From the NCBI RefSeq assembly GCF_044759095.2, contig NZ_JBIYSM020000040.1, positions 1 to 43,382 on the forward strand: 43,382 nt of DNA. Reading direction: 5' to 3'. This DNA is from JBIYSM02 sp044759095 (GTDB lineage: Bacteria > Bacillota > Bacilli > Brevibacillales > Brevibacillaceae). Numbering within the stretch: the stretch's first letter is position 1; every line of letters begins with the position of its first letter. Of this stretch, positions 32,069-39,911 are shown piece by piece. Made by a program: the position numbers and the translations under genes. A model generated the notes under the pieces. It was not told the DNA's origin. It did not search any database and saw nothing but the letters and a program-made list of their open reading frames with translations.

Positions 32069-32109
32069 AACAGGCAAAACCACTCAACGGTTTCGCCTGT
32101 TATTTTTTT
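32069..32109. terminator. Bidirectional terminator between ribU and the HAD phosphatase
   Basis: AACAGGCAAAACC (32069-32081) and GGTTTCGCCTGTT (32089-32101) pair apart from one mismatch. T runs lie on both strands. The stop codon of the convergent gene (32084-32086) is inside the loop. Confidence 0.85.
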
Positions 32110-32740
32110 GCACCCAATCGACAAAGGCGATAGGATCTGTAAATACAAGGTCCGGCTCAGGGGTAAATCCACCCGTCTTTTGCGAAACCGACAGCCAATT
32201 GACTCCCACCGCGGTGATACACGCAGCCCGGGCTGCCTTGATGTCGGCATCACTGTCCCCGACGAAGCAGGTCGTCTCCTTCTCTGCACCCAACTGCTTC
32301 ATCGCCATGCAGATGCCTTCAGGATGGGGCTTTGGCAGAACTACTTCGTCGCCGGTGATCATTACGTCAAAAAAGTGCGTCAAATCAAGCGCCCTCAGGG
32401 AGATCTCCGCGCTGCGCCGCCCTTTTCCGGTTACCACCCCCATGCGAATCCCGGCTTGCTGGACACTTGCCAGCATCTGCCGTACGAGTTCGGTCTCAGC
32501 TGTCAGGCGGTGTTCCTGTTCATACAGCTGAAAAAAATGCCTCAAAGCTTCTTCCTGCTTCTCGGGAGGAATCATTTGCTCAAGAATGACAGTCTCCGTG
32601 GGGCCGAACAGTCGGACAATCTGCTCGTCTGAATAGTCCTGCTGAAGAAACATGCGAAAAGTGGAACGAAACGCGTGAAAAATAATCGGCAACGTATCGG
32701 CGACCGTTCCGTCAAAATCAAACAAGATCGTCTTTATCAT
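32084..32740 (-). CDS. HAD-superfamily hydrolase (phosphoglycolate phosphatase/PpaX-like)
   Basis: The 218-residue phosphatase of HAD subfamily IA has motif I FDFDGTVAD (nucleophile D8, acid D10), motif II VVTGKG, motif III KPHPEG and motif IV GDSDADIKAA. A helical cap lies at about residues 15-80. Likely substrates are small phosphate esters or pyrophosphate, as for Gph or PpaX, and the exact one is unknown. The start at 32740 follows GGGAGG. It is a single gene convergent with ribU. No functional link to riboflavin is seen in the sequence, although HAD phosphatases can act on flavin precursors. Confidence 0.85.
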   Translation of the reverse strand: MIKTILFDFDGTVADTLPIIFHAFRSTFRMFLQQDYSDEQIVRLFGPTETVILEQMIPPEKQEEALRHFFQLYEQEHRLTAETELVRQMLASVQQAGIRMGVVTGKGRRSAEISLRALDLTHFFDVMITGDEVVLPKPHPEGICMAMKQLGAEKETTCFVGDSDADIKAARAACITAVGVNWLSVSQKTGGFTPEPDLVFTDPIAFVDWVQKNNRRNR

Positions 32741-32759
32741 CCACGCCCTCCCCAAAAAA

Positions 32760-32785
32760 GAAAACCATCCTGCCCGATGGTTTTC
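32760..32785 (-). terminator. Terminator after the ArsR-like regulator gene
   Basis: GAAAACCATC (32760-32769) pairs perfectly with GATGGTTTTC (32776-32785). On the minus strand six T follow. Confidence 0.85.
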
Positions 32786-32809
32786 GCGATGTGTGCTGTT
32801 CTTCTATGT

Positions 32810-33427
32810 TTATTCGTCTAAGTCTACAAAAGAATCGTTGTCATCTTCGCTTGGGTCCGCGGGTGTCAGAGGAAACAGGATGTCGTAGTATTTAAACTTG
32901 CGACGGCCTCCCTCGCTTTTCAAGCCCTTATACTTGTGCACCAATTCCTGCAGTTCTTGAACAAACTGGTTCCGCTCTTCCTGGTTCAGATAGACCTCGG
33001 TAAAGTTGTAGGCAAATGTGTCCTTGTACTCCTTGCGTACGTCTACATCACTGGCGACAAACCGGTTAAGCGTCCGCACGAGGTCGTTCTCCGTGGTGCG
33101 GAACGGGGTGAAGATGATGTCGCTCAACTCCTGGGCGTTCTCTTCGATCATCACCCGCAGGCTTACCTGTATGACTTTGGCAACGGGTTGATAGTATTTC
33201 TCTACAATGGACCCTTTTACCCGGGTATCCACCTGTTCAAGAAGACCGACTCGCACAAGTTCTTTTACGTGATAGTGGAGACGAGCGGCATTTTCACCCA
33301 GTTCGGTCGCAATTTGCTTGGCAGTTCGCGGCTCAAGATCTTCGAAAAGTTCGAGTATTTTTACACGTTCGGGTATTGCAAGCGACTTGAGGGCTTCCGG
33401 GTCGGTTACATCAAAAAACTCTTTCAT
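32810..33427 (-). CDS. ArsR-like winged-helix transcriptional regulator
   Basis: The 205-residue protein has an N-terminal winged helix (about 10-75: LAIPERVKILELFEDL, then TAKQIATELGENAARLHYHVKELVRVGLLEQ). The longer C-terminal part is helical and acidic, with a DPSEDDNDSFVDLDE tail. It resembles helix-turn-helix domain proteins of the ArsR/HTH_20 group whose ligands are unknown. No metal-binding cysteines are present, so it is not a classical arsenic or zinc sensor. It is divergent from bcp with 166 bp between, and could regulate either itself or bcp. Confidence 0.8.
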   Translation of the reverse strand: MKEFFDVTDPEALKSLAIPERVKILELFEDLEPRTAKQIATELGENAARLHYHVKELVRVGLLEQVDTRVKGSIVEKYYQPVAKVIQVSLRVMIEENAQELSDIIFTPFRTTENDLVRTLNRFVASDVDVRKEYKDTFAYNFTEVYLNQEERNQFVQELQELVHKYKGLKSEGGRRKFKYYDILFPLTPADPSEDDNDSFVDLDE

Positions 33428-33593
33428 CGTGCTTTTTCACCATCCAGCTAGCTCAGCGAATTTATAATTCTTTATGTTTATTATCAATCAATTCTATCTC
33501 TTTCTTTCAAAAAGCGCAACGCGTAAGCGAAAATGGGAATTCTTATTATGCTTGTGGTAAAATAAGACAAGATCGATAGGAAAAAAGGATGGG

Positions 33594-34070
33594 ATGCAAA
33601 ATATGGTAGCGGTAGGACAGGCTGCACCCGAATTTACGCTGCAATCGAGCGGCAATCAAACCATTTCCCTATCGGATTATCGCGGGAAAAACGTCGTGTT
33701 GTACTTTTATCCCAAAGACATGACTCCGGGCTGTACGACGGAAGCCTGCGATTTCCGTGATTTTCATCCGGATTTTGCCAAGTTGAATACGGTCGTATTA
33801 GGCATCAGTCCGGACGATGTCAAATCCCATGACAAGTTTGTGGCCAAACACGAGCTGCCGTTTCCGCTTTTGGCCGATCCCGATCACCGGGTGGCGGAAG
33901 CGTACGGCGTCTGGGTGTTGAAAAAAATGTACGGCCGAGAGTACATGGGCATTGAGCGCTCGACGTTCGTCATCGACCACGAAGGAAACATCGCCAAGGT
34001 ATGGCCGAAGGTAAAAGTAAAAGGGCACGTCCAGGAAGTGCTTGAGTTTATCAAGGAACATCTGCAGTAG
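33594..34070 (+). CDS. bcp: Thioredoxin-dependent thiol peroxidase (BCP/PrxQ)
   Basis: The 158-residue peroxiredoxin reduces H2O2 and alkyl hydroperoxides using thioredoxin. The peroxidatic cysteine C47 and resolving cysteine C52 lie in PGCTTEACDFRD, the atypical two-cysteine pattern of PrxQ. FYPKDMTPGCT and the terminal VKVKGHVQEVLEFI fit. This is the Bacillus subtilis YgaF equivalent, and perR lies downstream in both genomes. AAAGGATGGG precedes the ATG, and a second ATG three codons in is possible. An extended -10 (TGGTAAAAT, 33555-33563) is the likely promoter. It precedes an M42 peptidase by 19 bp. Confidence 0.92.
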   Translation: MQNMVAVGQAAPEFTLQSSGNQTISLSDYRGKNVVLYFYPKDMTPGCTTEACDFRDFHPDFAKLNTVVLGISPDDVKSHDKFVAKHELPFPLLADPDHRVAEAYGVWVLKKMYGREYMGIERSTFVIDHEGNIAKVWPKVKVKGHVQEVLEFIKEHLQ

Positions 34071-34089
34071 GCAGGAAAGGGGAGCAGGG

Positions 34090-35142
34090 ATGACGGTATC
34101 GACAGATTACATGGTGGAAACCTTTTGCGCTTTGGCGAACATTCCCAGTCCGTCAGGCAACACGGAAAAGGTGATGGCGTGGATTGAAACGGAACTGAAG
34201 CGGCTGGGGATTCGATTTTTCCGCATGAACAAAGGAGCGGTTATGGCTACGCTGCCGGGTGCAAACGACGAGAAGCACCGTCTGCTGACCGCTCACGTCG
34301 ATACGTTGGGGGCCATGGTAAAGGAGATCAAGGGTAACGGCAGATTAAAGCTGGCCTTGATCGGCGGATTTGAATTCAACGCGGTAGAAGGTGAGCACTG
34401 CCAGATTGAGACGGACAGCGGACGCATCATCACCGGCACCATTTTGTCCACCAAAGCCTCCGTCCATGTCTATGGGCGGGAAGCGGGCAAAATGGAGCGG
34501 ACGGAGCAAAACATGGAAGTTCGCCTGGACGAAAAAGTAAAAAGCAGGGAGGACGTGCTGGCGCTGGGGATCCGCGTGGGGAATTTTGTCTCCTTCGACC
34601 CGCGTGTAACGGTGACGAACAGCGGATTTATCAAATCCAGACACATCGATGACAAAGCGAGTGTGGCCATCCTGCTGGGAGTGTTGAAGCACCTGAAGGA
34701 GACGGGAACAACCCTCCCGTACACCACGCATTTCCTGATCAGCAACAACGAAGAGATCGGTTACGGCGGCAACTCCGGCGTACCGGAAAAAACGGTGGAG
34801 TACCTGGCAGTCGACATGGGCGCCATTGGCGACGGACAAACGACTGACGAATACTGCGTTTCCATCTGTGCCAAAGATTCGTCCGGTCCGTACCATTACG
34901 GTTTGCGGAAGCATCTGGTTCGCCTTGCAGATGAAAACGGATTGAACTACCAGGTGGACATTTACCCTTACTATGGATCGGACGCCAGTGCAGCACTGCG
35001 TGCCGGCTACGACATCGTTCACGGGTTGATCGGACCGGGCGTCGATGCTTCCCATTCGCACGAGCGCACACACAAGGAAGCGCTCGACAACACGGCGAAG
35101 CTGGTTCTTGCTTACCTTCAGTCTGAAAAGATGCAAGCATAG
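34090..35142 (+). CDS. M42-family metallo-aminopeptidase
   Basis: The 350-residue peptidase is related to glutamyl aminopeptidase and cellulase-M/FrvX. Metal and catalytic residues are visible: H and D in LTAHVDTLGA, D in SRHIDDKASV, the EE pair in NNEEIGYGG, D in AVDMGAIGDG and H in DASHSHERTH. It removes N-terminal residues from peptides in a di-metal-dependent way. The start at 34090 follows AAAGGGGAG, 19 bp after bcp. The upstream frame back to 34042 overlaps bcp and is rejected. The methyltransferase starts 11 bp after its stop, making a three-gene operon with bcp. Confidence 0.9.
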   Translation: MTVSTDYMVETFCALANIPSPSGNTEKVMAWIETELKRLGIRFFRMNKGAVMATLPGANDEKHRLLTAHVDTLGAMVKEIKGNGRLKLALIGGFEFNAVEGEHCQIETDSGRIITGTILSTKASVHVYGREAGKMERTEQNMEVRLDEKVKSREDVLALGIRVGNFVSFDPRVTVTNSGFIKSRHIDDKASVAILLGVLKHLKETGTTLPYTTHFLISNNEEIGYGGNSGVPEKTVEYLAVDMGAIGDGQTTDEYCVSICAKDSSGPYHYGLRKHLVRLADENGLNYQVDIYPYYGSDASAALRAGYDIVHGLIGPGVDASHSHERTHKEALDNTAKLVLAYLQSEKMQA

Positions 35143-35153
35143 GAGTCATTCAC

Positions 35154-35918
35154 ATGAACAACGACATGTATCGCTGGGCGGATTACTACGACTTGACCCA
35201 GCGCGGAGTTTCCGGGGACATCCCGTTTTATCTGGAGATGGCGCAACAGGCGCAGGGAGAAATTCTCGATCTCGCCTGCGGGACAGGACGAATTTCCATT
35301 CCTCTGGCGGAGGCAGGGCTTACGGTCACGGGGCTCGATTTGTCGGCCGAGATGCTTAAGCGAGCGGAAGAGAAGGCAAAAGAGCGCGGCGTTGCCGACC
35401 GAGTCTCATTTTTGCAGGGTGACATGCGTACATTTGACTTGGGCAGGAAATTTCCTCTGATCATGATCCCGTTTCGGTCCTTCCTGCACTTGCTGCATAT
35501 CCACGAGCAGATGAAGGCGCTCACCTGCATCCGCAAGCATTTGGCGCCGGGCGGTACCTTTGTGATGAATGTATTCGTCCCGAAAATCTCCCATCTGTAT
35601 GAGGAGAGCGAAAAAATGTCGCTGCGGGGAACGTACCGTCTTGAAACGGGAGAGGAGATCGCCATGTGGGACTATACGCGATACGATCACTTCCAGCAGC
35701 TCTCCGAAGTGACCCGCACCTACGAACGGATCAGTCCGGAAGGTTTGGTGACGGAAAAAGTGGTGGGACGGTTTACGCTGCGTTACATTTTTCCCGCTGA
35801 ACTGCACCATCTGCTTCGGTTGAACGGGTTTAAGGTAATCCAACGTTTTGGATCGTTCACCAAGGAGCCGTTTACTCAAAACAGCTCGGAACTGATCATC
35901 GTGGCGCAGACGATCTGA
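35154..35918 (+). CDS. Class I SAM-dependent methyltransferase
   Basis: The 254-residue methyltransferase has motif I ILDLACGTGRISIPLAEAG (about 42-60), motif II VTGLDLSAEML and motif III LQGDMRTFDLG. The C-terminal half carries the beta strands typical of small-molecule methyltransferases of the Methyltransf_25 group. The substrate is unknown. AGGAG lies 8 nt before the ATG, which is 11 bp after the M42 gene. A weak terminator follows. Confidence 0.85.
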   Translation: MNNDMYRWADYYDLTQRGVSGDIPFYLEMAQQAQGEILDLACGTGRISIPLAEAGLTVTGLDLSAEMLKRAEEKAKERGVADRVSFLQGDMRTFDLGRKFPLIMIPFRSFLHLLHIHEQMKALTCIRKHLAPGGTFVMNVFVPKISHLYEESEKMSLRGTYRLETGEEIAMWDYTRYDHFQQLSEVTRTYERISPEGLVTEKVVGRFTLRYIFPAELHHLLRLNGFKVIQRFGSFTKEPFTQNSSELIIVAQTI

Positions 35919-35944
35919 TCACGGCCGATGGCAATGGCTTCAAC

Positions 35945-35988
35945 GGGCATTCACTTTTCGTGACAGGCATGGTGAATGCCCTCTTTAT
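35945..35988 (+). terminator. Terminator after the methyltransferase gene
   Basis: GGGCATTCAC (35945-35954) pairs perfectly with GTGAATGCCC (35972-35981), followed by TCTTTATT. The 17-nt loop is long and the T tract is interrupted. Confidence 0.6.
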
Positions 35989-36029
35989 TGTCGATTTCCA
36001 GGGAAATAAGGAAACGGAGGGGAAAGCAC

Positions 36030-36578
36030 GTGAAGATTTACACGAAATCTGGCGACAAAGGTGAGACCTCGCTTGTCTACGGGATTCGCGTCCCGAAGCA
36101 TTCCGCTCGCGTAGAAGCGTACGGATCGTGTGACGAAGCCAATTCCTCCATTGGTCTGGCCCTGTCGCTGCTTCCCGAAGCAGAAGAGTGGGACGACTTG
36201 CGGAGGGTGTTTCACATCGTGCAAACAAAGCTGTTTCACGTCGGCGCGGAGCTGGCTACCCCGGAAGGGAAAAAAGTGGGCTGGCCGATCCAGGATGAGG
36301 ATGTCACTTTTTTGGAACAGCAGATTGACGCCTTGGACGCTGCGCTGCCGCCGCTTGCCAATTTTGTGCTGCCTGGCGGACATCCGGCCGCTGCCGCGTT
36401 CCACGTAGCCCGGACCGTTTCCAGACGCGCGGAACGAAAGGCCGTTCTGGTGGCGGAACACGAACAGGTGAACAGCGCGGTTCTCAAATACCTGAACCGA
36501 CTGTCCGACTACCTGTTTGTCGTCACGCGTTTTGTCAATCAACAGACAGGCAGGGTCGAACCCAATCTGCATGAATAG
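36030..36578 (+). CDS. Cob(I)yrinic acid a,c-diamide adenosyltransferase, PduO type
   Basis: The 182-residue enzyme attaches the adenosyl group of ATP to cob(I)alamin, giving coenzyme B12. The family motifs are KIYTKSGDKGETSL at the N-terminus, RVEAYGSCDEANSSIG, and RTVSRRAERKAV with LKYLNRLSDYLFVV near the C-terminus. A GTG start at 36030 is preceded by GGAGGGG at 7-8 nt, and an upstream frame from 35976 overlaps the terminator. It is followed after 9 bp by a GNAT gene. It would serve B12-dependent mutases coded elsewhere, because none is visible here. Confidence 0.92.
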   Translation: MKIYTKSGDKGETSLVYGIRVPKHSARVEAYGSCDEANSSIGLALSLLPEAEEWDDLRRVFHIVQTKLFHVGAELATPEGKKVGWPIQDEDVTFLEQQIDALDAALPPLANFVLPGGHPAAAAFHVARTVSRRAERKAVLVAEHEQVNSAVLKYLNRLSDYLFVVTRFVNQQTGRVEPNLHE

Positions 36579-36587
36579 GAGCGGCAT

Positions 36588-37373
36588 ATGAATATCTTTC
36601 AGCTTGTGTGTGAAACGGATCTCGCCATGAAACAGACGTTTGCGGCGACGGAGTCAAGACCGTGGGGGTATCTTTTTTCCAACAGGGGAAATCCGCTGCA
36701 TTACGACGCGAACCACGCCCACATTCACATCGCACCAGCCCCTGACCAGAATGAATCCATCGTGCGGGAAGTCGTTCGCTTTTACTCAGAGAAAGACATC
36801 TTTCCCCGCTTTTACCTGTACGGCCAGCAGGAGTATCAGCAGCTGTTGGATGTGCTTGTGCACCATCAGTTTCGGCTGGAGTTTTTCCAGACACCGGTGC
36901 AAGTGTGGACAGGAGCGTTTGCCGAAGTGAAGCCCATGTCCGACATTCGCATCGAACCTGTAACGACAGAAAATTACGAAGATTTCCTGTTGGTGGAATC
37001 GATCGATGAATTCGGCGGAAGGGCTGTGCGTGAAAAGGCATTTGCCCTCGAATTCCGCAACACGGCCTACCGGCACTATTTGCTGCGCTGGAAAGGGGAA
37101 CCGGCCAGCACTGCTTGCTTGTTCCGCGCAGGAGATTGCGTTCGCGTGGAAAGCGTTGCCACCGTTGCCGGTTATCGCGGGCAGGGGTTGATCGGTCATT
37201 TGCTGCGGCACGTACAGGAGCAGTTCGCTCGCATGGGCGCTGCTCATCTGCTGGTTTGTCCCATCAATGAGCAGGTGGAAAAAGTGTACCAAAGATATGG
37301 ATTTGACACGGTGGGGCACTTGCCCTTCGTTCATGCGTTTCGCGGCGGAAAAGGCATTCACGAAATACGGTAA
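36588..37373 (+). CDS. GNAT-family N-acetyltransferase with extra N-terminal domain
   Basis: The 261-residue protein has a C-terminal GNAT domain (about 120-255). Its acetyl-CoA loop is VESVATVAGYRGQGLIGHLL, and the closing strand region is KVYQRYGFDTVG. The N-terminal 110 residues hold a weaker, possibly GNAT-like, fold. The substrate is unknown. It starts 9 bp after the cobalamin adenosyltransferase gene with AGGAGCGG upstream, so the two are co-transcribed, though no metabolic link is evident. Its terminator lies inside the 3' end of the convergent epimerase gene. Confidence 0.8.
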   Translation: MNIFQLVCETDLAMKQTFAATESRPWGYLFSNRGNPLHYDANHAHIHIAPAPDQNESIVREVVRFYSEKDIFPRFYLYGQQEYQQLLDVLVHHQFRLEFFQTPVQVWTGAFAEVKPMSDIRIEPVTTENYEDFLLVESIDEFGGRAVREKAFALEFRNTAYRHYLLRWKGEPASTACLFRAGDCVRVESVATVAGYRGQGLIGHLLRHVQEQFARMGAAHLLVCPINEQVEKVYQRYGFDTVGHLPFVHAFRGGKGIHEIR

Positions 37374-37464
37374 AGGTGGCGAGGGCAATCGGCGGGCTTT
37401 TGCGCCACATCCCCGAAGCGCTTGATCGCAGCGTCACACTGTCGTCCGGTCAAAGCGTTACCGC

Positions 37465-38370
37465 TTACCGCAAGTACATCTCAATCCCCTCTTGAAAGGG
37501 GATTTTTTTCGTTTGGAACACGTTGTACAACCGCTCAGTATCCTTGCAGGCATTTCCCTCAAGGAGCATCGTCAGCTGCGTGTTGGTAATCGGAAAGAAA
37601 GAGAAGCCTTCCATCATGCTGATCAACGGTTTCATCAGGGCTAGGGGAATGTGGACTTTGTTCAACCGCTTTTTGCCGATGGCCCGGCCAATCGCCTCCA
37701 AAATCTGCTCGTACGAGAGCGGCTGCGGCCCGCCAGCTTCAAAGATTTGATTGGTCGCCTGCTCAAGCGAAAGTGCCTGGGAAAAAACGTCGGCCACCGT
37801 TACCCGAGACACGGGCTGCAGCAGGTAGGATCCGTCTCCAATTACGGGTGTAACCGGCAGGCGTACGATGTCTGCCAGCATGTTGACGAACGCATCACCG
37901 GGACCGAAGATCACCGAGGGGCGAAAAATGGTGTGCGGAATGCCGCTTTGCCTCACCAGTTGTTCGGCGGCATACTTCGTCTGGTGGTAAGCGCTGGCGG
38001 CTCCTTCCCGCGCACCAAGCGCACTCATGTGAACGAACCGGCGCACTCCCGCTCTTTTTGCCGCTGCCAGCACGTTTTGTGTACCGGTTACGTGAATCCG
38101 GGAAAAGGTGACGCCTCTGCCTGGCTGTTCACGAATAATGCCCACCAGATGGATCACCGCATCGCATCCCTCTGCCGCTCGTTCCAACGAGTCCGTATCA
38201 AACAGGTCGCCCGGCGCAAATGTCACTGCGGAAACTGCGACGCGGTCCCGTTTCCGTTTGTGTTCCGACCCGGGCCGAACCAGGCATACCGCTTGATGGC
38301 CGTCCTCTGCAAGCTTCGCCACAATGCCGGTTCCTACAAATCCGGTACTGCCTGTTACGAGAACTTTCAC
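37465..38370 (-). CDS. NAD(P)-dependent epimerase/NDUFA9-like SDR protein
   Basis: The 301-residue atypical extended short-chain dehydrogenase has the nucleotide motif VTGSTGFVGTGIVAKL at residues 4-19. HMSALGAREGAASAYHQTKYAAEQ places Ser and a YxxxK-type pair, with Tyr and Lys in AYHQTKYA. The closest well-known relatives are NDUFA9-like and YfcH/YesF-like NAD-binding proteins. The substrate is unknown. A GTG start at 38370, with GGGGGTGGGGG upstream, gives the canonical N-terminus VKVLVTGSTG. An ATG 16 codons earlier is possible but adds a Gly-rich stretch translated from the SD. Confidence 0.85.
   Translation of the reverse strand: MKVLVTGSTGFVGTGIVAKLAEDGHQAVCLVRPGSEHKRKRDRVAVSAVTFAPGDLFDTDSLERAAEGCDAVIHLVGIIREQPGRGVTFSRIHVTGTQNVLAAAKRAGVRRFVHMSALGAREGAASAYHQTKYAAEQLVRQSGIPHTIFRPSVIFGPGDAFVNMLADIVRLPVTPVIGDGSYLLQPVSRVTVADVFSQALSLEQATNQIFEAGGPQPLSYEQILEAIGRAIGKKRLNKVHIPLALMKPLISMMEGFSFFPITNTQLTMLLEGNACKDTERLYNVFQTKKIPFQEGIEMYLR
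37483..37510 (+). terminator. Terminator of the GNAT unit inside the epimerase coding region
   Basis: AATCCCCT (37483-37490) pairs with AGGGGATT (37497-37504), then a run of T to 37509. It overlaps the last 15 codons of the convergent epimerase gene, so these bases serve both purposes. Confidence 0.8.
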
Positions 38371-38464
38371 GAATCCCCCACCCCCAAGGTAACTGTTTCC
38401 ATTGAGTTTATTGTACACGATTGACTAAAATCACTTCTACTGTAGTCGGATCCCTTTCCCGCGT

Positions 38465-38470
38465 TATAAT
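38465..38470 (+). promoter_or_regulatory. nth: -10 element for nth
   Basis: A perfect TATAAT lies 30 bp before the nth start codon. No good -35 is seen at the proper distance. TTGACT at 38421-38426 is too far upstream. Confidence 0.5.
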
Positions 38471-38499
38471 GAAAAGAAGAGATGAGAGGGGGATTTTTC

Positions 38500-39180
38500 A
38501 TGGCGCAACGAACAGTACCGGTGGGGGAAATACTGGATACTCTGCAACAGATGTATCCGGACGCCCATTGTGAATTAAACTATACAACACCGTTTGAACT
38601 GCTGGTGGCGACCATTTTGTCAGCCCAATGCACGGACAAGCGGGTAAACGAAATTACAGAGCCCCTCTTCAAGCAGCACAACCAGCCTGAGCATTTTATT
38701 CACTTGACTCAGGAAGAGCTGGAGGAGCATATAAAAGGCTTGGGATTGTATAAGAATAAGAGTAAGAACATCCTGGAGACCTGTCGGATCCTGTATGAAA
38801 AATACAACAGTCAGGTGCCGCAAACCCACGAGGAGCTGGAGGCACTGCCAGGGGTCGGGCGGAAGACGGCAAACGTCGTTCTCTCCAATGCGTTTGGCAT
38901 CCCGGCGATTGCGGTGGATACACACGTATTCCGTGTAGCCAACCGGCTTGGGCTGGCGAAAAGCGACAACGTGGACGAAGTGGAACGTCAGTTGATGAAA
39001 CGGATCCCCCGCGAAAAGTGGTCGGATGCGCACCATTGGCTGATCTGGCACGGACGGCGGATTTGTACGGCGCGCAACCCGAAATGCGGGGAGTGCCCGC
39101 TTAACAAGATGTGCCGGTACGCACAGGCCGAAGCCAAAAAGGCCGCGAAAGCCTCCGTCAAAAAAACAACAGCCAAGTAG
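38500..39180 (+). CDS. nth: Endonuclease III (DNA glycosylase/AP lyase)
   Basis: The 226-residue base-excision repair enzyme removes oxidised pyrimidines. The helix-hairpin-helix is LPGVGRKTANVV with catalytic lysine K122. The catalytic aspartate is D140 in IAVDTHVFRV. The [4Fe-4S] cysteines are C189-x6-C196-x2-C199-x5-C205. The C-terminal Lys/Ala-rich tail is a short extension. The start at 38500 follows GAGAGGGGGA, and the in-frame upstream codons from 38482 lie on that SD. It is followed by the perR promoter about 40 bp downstream. Confidence 0.95.
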   Translation: MAQRTVPVGEILDTLQQMYPDAHCELNYTTPFELLVATILSAQCTDKRVNEITEPLFKQHNQPEHFIHLTQEELEEHIKGLGLYKNKSKNILETCRILYEKYNSQVPQTHEELEALPGVGRKTANVVLSNAFGIPAIAVDTHVFRVANRLGLAKSDNVDEVERQLMKRIPREKWSDAHHWLIWHGRRICTARNPKCGECPLNKMCRYAQAEAKKAAKASVKKTTAK

Positions 39181-39218
39181 GATCTTGACCATATTGCCTG
39201 TTTTACACGGAATGGATA

Positions 39219-39248
39219 TTGACAGCTTTCGTCACCTAGACGTACACT
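39219..39248 (+). promoter_or_regulatory. perR: Sigma-A promoter for perR
   Basis: TTGACA (39219-39224) and TACACT (39243-39248) are separated by 18 bp. A PerR-like box starts 4 bp after the -10. Confidence 0.75.
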
Positions 39249-39251
39249 TAT

Positions 39252-39266
39252 TTAAAGTAATTCTAA
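39252..39266. promoter_or_regulatory. perR: PerR box upstream of perR
   Basis: TTAAAGTAATTCTAA matches the Per box TTATAATNATTATAA at 11 of the 14 defined positions. Placed just downstream of the -10 element, it implies autorepression by PerR, as in Bacillus subtilis. Confidence 0.65.
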
Positions 39267-39301
39267 TGAGATATTTGTTTTGAAGGACTGTGGGGTGTAA
39301 C

Positions 39302-39739
39302 ATGATGGCGCAGCGTGTGGAAAAGGCTGTCGAAATACTGAAGAATACCGGAGTGCGGATGACACCTCAACGTCATGCGATTTTGGCCTATCTGCTCGAA
39401 TCCATGACCCATCCGACAGCCGACGAAATATACAAAGCGTTGGAAGGCAAATTTCCCAACATGAGCGTGGCGACCATTTACAACAACCTGCGCGTGTTCA
39501 AGGAAGCGGGATTGGTGCGGGAACTGACCTTTGGAGATGCATCCAGCCGCTTTGACGCCAACGTATCCGAGGATCACTACCACGTGATTTGTACGGAATG
39601 CGGCGCGATCCACGACTTCCACTTCCCTTCCTTGCATGAAGCGGAGGCGGCTGCCGCGAAATCGGCTGGTTTTCAGGTAAAAGGACATCGCCTGGAGGTA
39701 TACGGGGTCTGTGAAGCATGCCAAAAGAATACCCATTAA
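39302..39739 (+). CDS. perR: Peroxide-responsive Fur-family repressor
   Basis: The 145-residue regulator of the Fur family strongly resembles Bacillus subtilis PerR. VRMTPQRHAILAYLLESMTHPTADEIYKALEGKFPNMSVATIYNNLRVF is nearly the same, here given in words: winged helix, then FGDASSRFDAN and DHYHVICTECG. The metal-site His of the TPQRHAIL helix and the later His-Asp cluster are present. Structural zinc cysteines lie in CTEC and CEAC. It senses H2O2 by iron-catalysed histidine oxidation and represses peroxide defence genes such as katA and ahpCF. Adjacent ATGs at 39302 and 39305 are both possible starts, with GGGGTG upstream. Order with ygzB- and ygxA-like genes and rrn matches Bacillus. Confidence 0.95.
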   Translation: MMAQRVEKAVEILKNTGVRMTPQRHAILAYLLESMTHPTADEIYKALEGKFPNMSVATIYNNLRVFKEAGLVRELTFGDASSRFDANVSEDHYHVICTECGAIHDFHFPSLHEAEAAAAKSAGFQVKGHRLEVYGVCEACQKNTH

Positions 39740-39755
39740 GGTTCAGGATTAAATG

Positions 39756-39796
39756 ACGCCTTTTCTTTCGAAACAAGAAGGAAGAGGCGTTTTTCG
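39756..39796 (+). terminator. Terminator after perR
   Basis: ACGCCTTTTCTTTC (39756-39769) pairs with GAAGGAAGAGGCGT (39777-39790, two G-U pairs), followed by TTTTTC. Confidence 0.85.
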
Positions 39797-39911
39797 TTGA
39801 AACCTTTTGTCCGAATCACCGTCTTCTTCAATGGGGATTTTTCAAAAGGTTGTGGAAACAAGCATACTGCTATATCATTCAGTATGAAGAAAAGCATGGG
39901 GGGTTGAAGCC

